DNA of 64,000 nt, from contig NW_024088559.1 of NCBI RefSeq assembly GCF_009730915.1, positions 124,001-188,000 on the forward strand, written 5' to 3'. Both the position numbers and the translations under genes were made by a program. Under the pieces are notes generated by a model that saw nothing but the letters and a program-made list of their open reading frames with translations, made no database searches and was not told the DNA's origin. Shown here one piece after another: positions 59,454 to 64,000 of the stretch. Source of the stretch: Dioscorea cayenensis subsp. rotundata (taxonomy: Eukaryota; Streptophyta; Magnoliopsida; Dioscoreales; Dioscoreaceae). Numbering within the stretch: position 1 is the stretch's first letter; each line of letters opens with the position of its first letter.

Positions 59454-59881
59454 TTCCACTCCACCACTACTCTTCTCCGAGCTTCTTCTTCTTCTCCTCC
59501 TCCTCTTCGATTTCTAGGGCTTTGAACTCGGTTTCTTGTGAGAGAGAGAGAGTTATATAGGCCGGTGCTTAGCGGGTCGGGTATAGTTTTCCTCCACCCG
59601 AATCCGAACCCACTTTTGAGGATCGGATTCGGGTTAAAAAATGATCAGGATCCGACCCGAAATGTGTTAAAAGTCAGTGAAAAATTAACACGTATTGGCT
59701 GTGGATGTGAATCGGGTCCAGATCCTGTAAAACGGGTTTCGGATCTTTACTACTATCGGGTGTCGTGAGCATCCGACCCGTTTTGGCTAGCGAATCGTGG
59801 ATAGCTCGACCCAAAAGAGAAGAAACGAGAAAGGGCAAGACGGGGGGGGGAGAGAGAGAGAGAGAGGAGAAGATCGAATTG
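59454..59881. promoter_or_regulatory. Bidirectional promoter of RPN7 and the oxygenase-like gene, with CGGGT/ACCCG cluster
   Basis: Between 59565 and 59785 there are at least eight copies of a CGGGT or ACCCG core, several extended to ATCCGACCCG or its inverse (59597, 59622, 59649, 59711, 59732, 59755, 59770). A poly-G plus (GA)n tract lies at 59841-59867. A probable non-coding first exon of the plus-strand gene ends at 59881 before GTAGGC. Confidence 0.5.
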
Positions 59882-61365
59882 GTAGGCATTTCATCGATCT
59901 CTTTTCAGCTTTGACAGCTAGGTTTAGTGATGTAACTCGCATTCCCTTTTGAGATTTTCTATCTGGAAATGATTTGTTGTTGTTCTCTGAATTGGATAGG
60001 GTTTTGTGAAGTTTATCTTGTGATTTTTGTTGATTGGCTTTGTTTATTGCTTTGTCTATGTTGAATTCCAGTCGGGGATTAGAGTTTAGATTTCTCTGGG
60101 CTGTTAATTTTAGTGGAGTTTGTGGATTGATGATTGTTCTATTGGCTAATCATCTATTGTGAATGGAATTTATTGCAAAAATTCACCCTTTTTGATAAAT
60201 CTATGGAGAAGAGAGTTGATATCAGTTTGTTTGATGGATTTAAAGATGTACTCTTTTTGTTTTGTTAGTGTAGGAAGCTGGAGATCATGGTGAAGAAATT
60301 ATGAACACAAGGGTTGAACAATTATATGGATTTGGATAGTATTGTTGAAGCCCAGTGGTGGATTCAAGTTTAGTATATTTAGATTTCTCTGGGCTGCGGA
60401 GTTTTGCATAATCTGTGGATTGATGATTGTTATGTGGGTTATTTGGTAGTTGAGTTTATTGCAAAAAACCAGACCTTTTTTGCTTACTAAATCTGTGGAG
60501 AAGAGGGTTGATATCAGTTCGTTTGATGGATTTAAAGTGATATATTTTTTGTGTTGTTAGTATAGGAATTTGTGGATGGAAGGTTTCAATTGTTTCCCCC
60601 TTTTTTTTTTGGAATTCATGGTGGACTAAATATGGTTTTAAGGGTTGAACGATGAACATGGGTTTGGATAGTATTGTTAAAGTTCAGTGGTGGGGTTTGA
60701 TTTTAGTGGAGTCTGTCGATGAATGATTGCTCTATGTGCTATTCATGCAATCTAGTTTTTTTAATTCATTTACTGTTAATTGAGTTTATTGCAAAAACTC
60801 ACATATTTTTTTTACTAAATTTGTGGAGAAGAAAGCCTATACCAGTTTGTTGATGGATGTGAAGATATACTCTTGCTAGGTTGTTAGCACTTGAAACTAT
60901 GGATGAAAGTGCCAATTTTTTTTGGAGTTCAAGGTGGATCATTTATGCCTTGACAAGTTAAAGTTTTAGACAATGACATGGATTTGGATAACATTGATCC
61001 CATCATTGCAAGAATAAGAGAGGGATGAATCTGATCTCATTTTGATTTTCTAAATTTTTTGAGGTTTTGTATTTTTTTTTCCTGAATCCTAATAACTGGT
61101 TTATACTTTCATTGCTTGCCATTGTTGTGTTTCTGCTCAAAAGTAATTATTTCTGATGATCTAAATGAAGCTGACTGACTTGATGAAACTACTCAAGTTT
61201 TAATCTATCTCCAATGAAAGGAAATTTATATTGGATAGCTAGGTTCCGTTATTTCTGCTCAAATTCTGATAGACCTATTATCTAGCTAAAATATGTTTCG
61301 TGAACATTTAGTTTGTCATCACTTCTTCTCTTAGTCTGATATTATTTGATCAAACTGTTATGCAG
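59882..61365 (+). other. Probable 5' UTR intron of the oxygenase-like gene
   Basis: A donor at 59882 (TTG|GTAGGC) and an acceptor at 61363-61365 (TTATGCAG) bracket 1.48 kb without coding signal. It is built largely of a three-copy tandem repeat (listed separately). The ATG exon then starts at 61366, 34 bases before the start codon. Confidence 0.5.
60070..60990 (+). repeat. Three-copy imperfect tandem repeat (about 290-330 bp units)
   Basis: The same landmarks recur in the same order. GAGAAGAGAG-GTTGATATCAG-like blocks lie at about 60206, 60497 and 60826. TTGATGATTG-like blocks lie at about 60127, 60420 and 60722, and GTTTATTGCAAAAA at about 60169, 60455 and 60785. GGATTTGGATAGTATTG-like blocks lie at about 60328, 60663 and 60979. 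Copies 1 and 2 are closest; copy 3 is more diverged. Confidence 0.85.
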
Positions 61366-61399
61366 CCAAAAAGATGTTTCCATGTTAGTGGCACCTTGA

Positions 61400-62450
61400 A
61401 TGGGTGGCATGGCAGGCACTGATCTGCCATCTATTGGCCGAGTGAGGCTCACTGATCTCATAGCCTCAGAAGGGCTTCCTTCGGATTCTTACAAGATATC
61501 TTTATTAACTTTAACACAGTCCCTTGCTCAATATTCTGCCGCTATTATACAGTTACCATCCAGTGATGGGGCACTTCTAAGGTCTGGCCTTGAATCTGCT
61601 CGATTTTTCTTCCACCAAAGAGCTTTCCCAGCTGCAGAGATGGTCCAGACTAATGACCCTCGTGAGTGGTGTAAGACGTCTGGTTATTATGCAGACCCCC
61701 AATTGTGGCAGGAAATATATGATTATAGGCCTGGTCTGACACCAACAGAGCCTAATGGTGCAATTGAGTTTCCTCCTGCTGGTTTGCCAGATATATTTGC
61801 ATTACTTGGCAAGGCCTCTCGGGATATTTTAGATGCTATCAGTTTCCATTTGAACCTTCGTAGCTTTTCATTCACTCAAATACTTGATAATGTCCCTTTG
61901 AGAAGTAGAGAAGTATCTTCCTCAGTTCTTTCAGTATGCTGTCATTCAAGACCATCATTTCAAGGAGCACAACACCATAGCTTAACTACACAAGAGGATG
62001 GGCAGTTGGACATGTTTGCAGACCATGAGCCTCAGGTAGATAAGAGTTTCATAACAATTGTAAAGTCAGAAAGAGCTGGTTTGCACATCAAGGATTTCCA
62101 TGGGCGTTGGGTACTTGTTGATGGGGACCTTGGCCCTCAAGATGCCATTGTCTACCCTGGTCTTGCCCTTTACCAGGCAACAGCTGGTTATGTCAGCCCG
62201 GCTTTGCACAGGATAGAGATGGGCGGTATGCAAGGTAACGTCTATGGAAGGTGTTCTTTTGCTTTCAAGCTCATGCCAAGAGCCATGGCTAGTTTCAGCT
62301 GTTCAGAAATGAGAGCAGCTGGGTATGGAGTGGAAGCCCAATTTCAGATGCCTATACAAGTGGATGACTTCATGCAGAGAACCCACCCCACAGATCAACT
62401 GTTGACTAGGCATACTTGCACAAGTTATACGTTTCATGCAAGCCAAGATG
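61400..62450 (+). CDS. 2-oxoglutarate/Fe(II) oxygenase-like protein, first coding exon (3'-truncated by window edge)
   Basis: One exon of 350 codons plus one base, ending at a GT donor (62451); the rest lies beyond the window. The order of features fits the isopenicillin-N-synthase-like fold. DKSFITIV (residues 214-221) is followed by AGLHIKDFHGRWVLVD and DAIVYPGLALYQATAGYVSPALHRI. The distal iron-ligand His is H270 and the 2OG-binding pair is R284-x-S286 (GRCSFAFK). The proximal HxD motif reads Q212-V-D214, so the first iron-binding His seems replaced. The product is unknown; homologous plant genes are annotated only as oxygenase-superfamily proteins. A second in-frame ATG three codons later is an alternative start. 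The gene shares its promoter with RPN7. Confidence 0.75.
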
Positions 62451-64000
62451 GTAGGTCAGCATTCTCGCACTTGCAAATTTGTTTCTATTTGTTTCTGTAT
62501 TTCAGTCAATATTTAGGAAAATTAGGGCATTAAATCAGCCCTTGACATTTTGCAAATCATATTTTCCATGTCATGACTTTTGTTTTTCTTAAAGTGTGCA
62601 CAATCAGTACAACCAGATGCATTCAGAGAAGGAAGAGGAAGCAGATTTTTATTCCCTGTAATGTCTAGACTTTTGATCTAAGATTCGCCATTTGCATTTA
62701 ACCAACTTCATTTAGATGTCTTTACAAAATTAGGTGGATATTTTTTACATTAAGTTGGTTTTGGTATCTGATGGCACATGTTGACTATCATGCACTTGAT
62801 TCATGTTAAGAGCAAGTTATAATTTTCATACTTAAGCAGGTGCATGTACTTATGAAGGTGAATAGCATGAGATAAATGAAAATTTTCCATGTAAGATTTA
62901 TTCTAACCGTTGCAAGGGTGTAAAAGGAATCCAGTTGAGAAAACGAGAGCAAAGCAAGAAGAAGTGACTGGTTAACACATCGAAACCTTTCAATTGAAAA
63001 GATAACCACACATCCTCAGCACTCAAGAAACATCTTTGGATGATGTTTTAACATATTTTAAGCTTCTTTAGGGATACAAAAAAAATAATAATAATAAATA
63101 ATAAAAAGGAATCTTTTAATGCATTAATTTATAGTGCTTTTGTTTTTCAAATTTGTCATCAGGACAGTGTTGAGCGTCATGTTACATCACAACTGCAACA
63201 TTAGTTAATCATTTACTCATGTTGAACTGGTTGAACATTGTTCATGGGGAATATCACAATTGAAATGGATTTTCTTGACAATTTGAATTCTGTTAATTAA
63301 GCATCATTAGCCATATATGTTGGCCACCTTGTAGACATATCTTAGTGATGAAAAATGAGTTGAATTACCCTTTTCCATGAATTGGTAATTGCTTTGTTGT
63401 ATTGGCCAATCTCTTTCTACTGTCTAAGTTTTCTATCTAATTCGTTTACTTAGAAGAACCAATCCAGATTTTTGGATATCCTTTGTAATATTACACTAAA
63501 TCCACTTTTGGCGTGGGGATTAGTTCATATTACCTACCTTTATTTTTTGTTTGTTATGACATTTGCCCACCTGATGTCAAGCATCTTACCAAAAAACCAC
63601 ATGCAATGAACATAGTAGAAAAATGTCATTTTGTAACTACGTTTTTTTTCCATGATTTCTACCTAAGGTCTATGATGCAGTTTGGCCATAGATTGTGCAT
63701 GTAGATTTTGCATCTTTATTTTCTGTTTGCCAGTTTTAGTTGTTACTGGTTTTTCATATCACCTTCTTAATTATTATTATTGCAATGTTCTGGAATTTGA
63801 TGCTTCTTTCAGTGCAGCATCATATAAACATTTTCAATTACCTATACTAAGTTGGTTTATTGATGTTGTCAAATATTCTTTGTTGTAATGTGTTTTGATT
63901 TTTTTCTGTTATTTTTTTTTTTTAACTAAAGATTTACATAGTGTTCTCTGGTGGGTTGTCCTTCATTATTTGATTAGTTTAGTCTAAAGTACTGATATGG
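62451..64000 (+). other. Intron of the oxygenase-like gene up to the window edge
   Basis: AT-rich sequence following a GTAGG donor. I see no exon-like segment continuing the protein before the end of the window, so this intron is at least 1.55 kb. Confidence 0.5.

Noticed and set aside
59538-59768. Plus-strand frame in the RPN7 promoter
   Set aside because: Explained by the CGGGT/ACCCG repeat cluster; no homology and no splice context.
1-64000. tRNA, rRNA, CRISPR, LTR retrotransposon and viral sequences
   Set aside because: I looked for cloverleaf-like clusters, rRNA-like conserved blocks, regular spacer arrays, reverse transcriptase or gag motifs and viral genes by eye and saw none. A covariance-model scan and a repeat-library search would be needed to exclude short or decayed ones.

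Overview
This window is nuclear DNA from a flowering plant. The genes have GT-AG introns, the spacers are very AT-rich with long (AT)n tracts, and the protein set is typically plant: a plant-type NBP35, a CXE16-type carboxylesterase, a B'-type PP2A subunit and a Mutator-like transposon carrying a ULP1-like protease. I cannot name the species. A monocot is possible, but that is only an impression.

Layout, left to right. NBP35 (+, 259-3414), a cytosolic Fe-S scaffold ATPase, lies tail-to-tail with SRP72 (-, 5929-11925). SRP72 is head-to-head with a 20-exon M3 thimet-oligopeptidase-like gene (+, 12844-29223). Their shared 0.9 kb promoter contains a perfect CCAAT-N10-CACG (ER-stress-type) match and a G-box. 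A PP2A B' gene (-, 30399-32487) follows. About 0.2 kb beyond its leader lies a decayed, roughly 9.6 kb Mutator-like element (about 33361-42961). Next come a five-copy tandem array and AT-rich DNA, then CXE16 (+, 45915-49212), a 137-residue DUF971 protein (+, 53185-54817) and RPN7 of the 26S proteasome (-, 55366-59453). The last gene is divergent from RPN7: a 2-oxoglutarate/Fe(II)-oxygenase-like gene (+, from 61400) that runs off the right edge.

The resident genes look like an ordinary housekeeping neighbourhood: Fe-S assembly, ER targeting, peptide turnover, phosphatase regulation and proteasome. All exon phases add up to uninterrupted proteins. The accessory material is the Mutator-like element, a 906 bp hAT-type non-autonomous element with a perfect 8 bp target duplication inside an intron of the peptidase gene, a long fold-back at 45504-45626, and several tandem repeats.

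The most unusual signal is inside the Mutator-like element. Its introns and spacers are built from a degenerate motif centred on GTTTAA(C/A) that recurs about every 21 bp, two helical turns, in at least eight separate clusters. The element also combines a MURA-like transposase on the minus strand with DUF1985/ULP1-protease remnants on the plus strand, as in Kaonashi-type MULEs. Its reading frames are broken by many single-base shifts although it remains rich in CpG.
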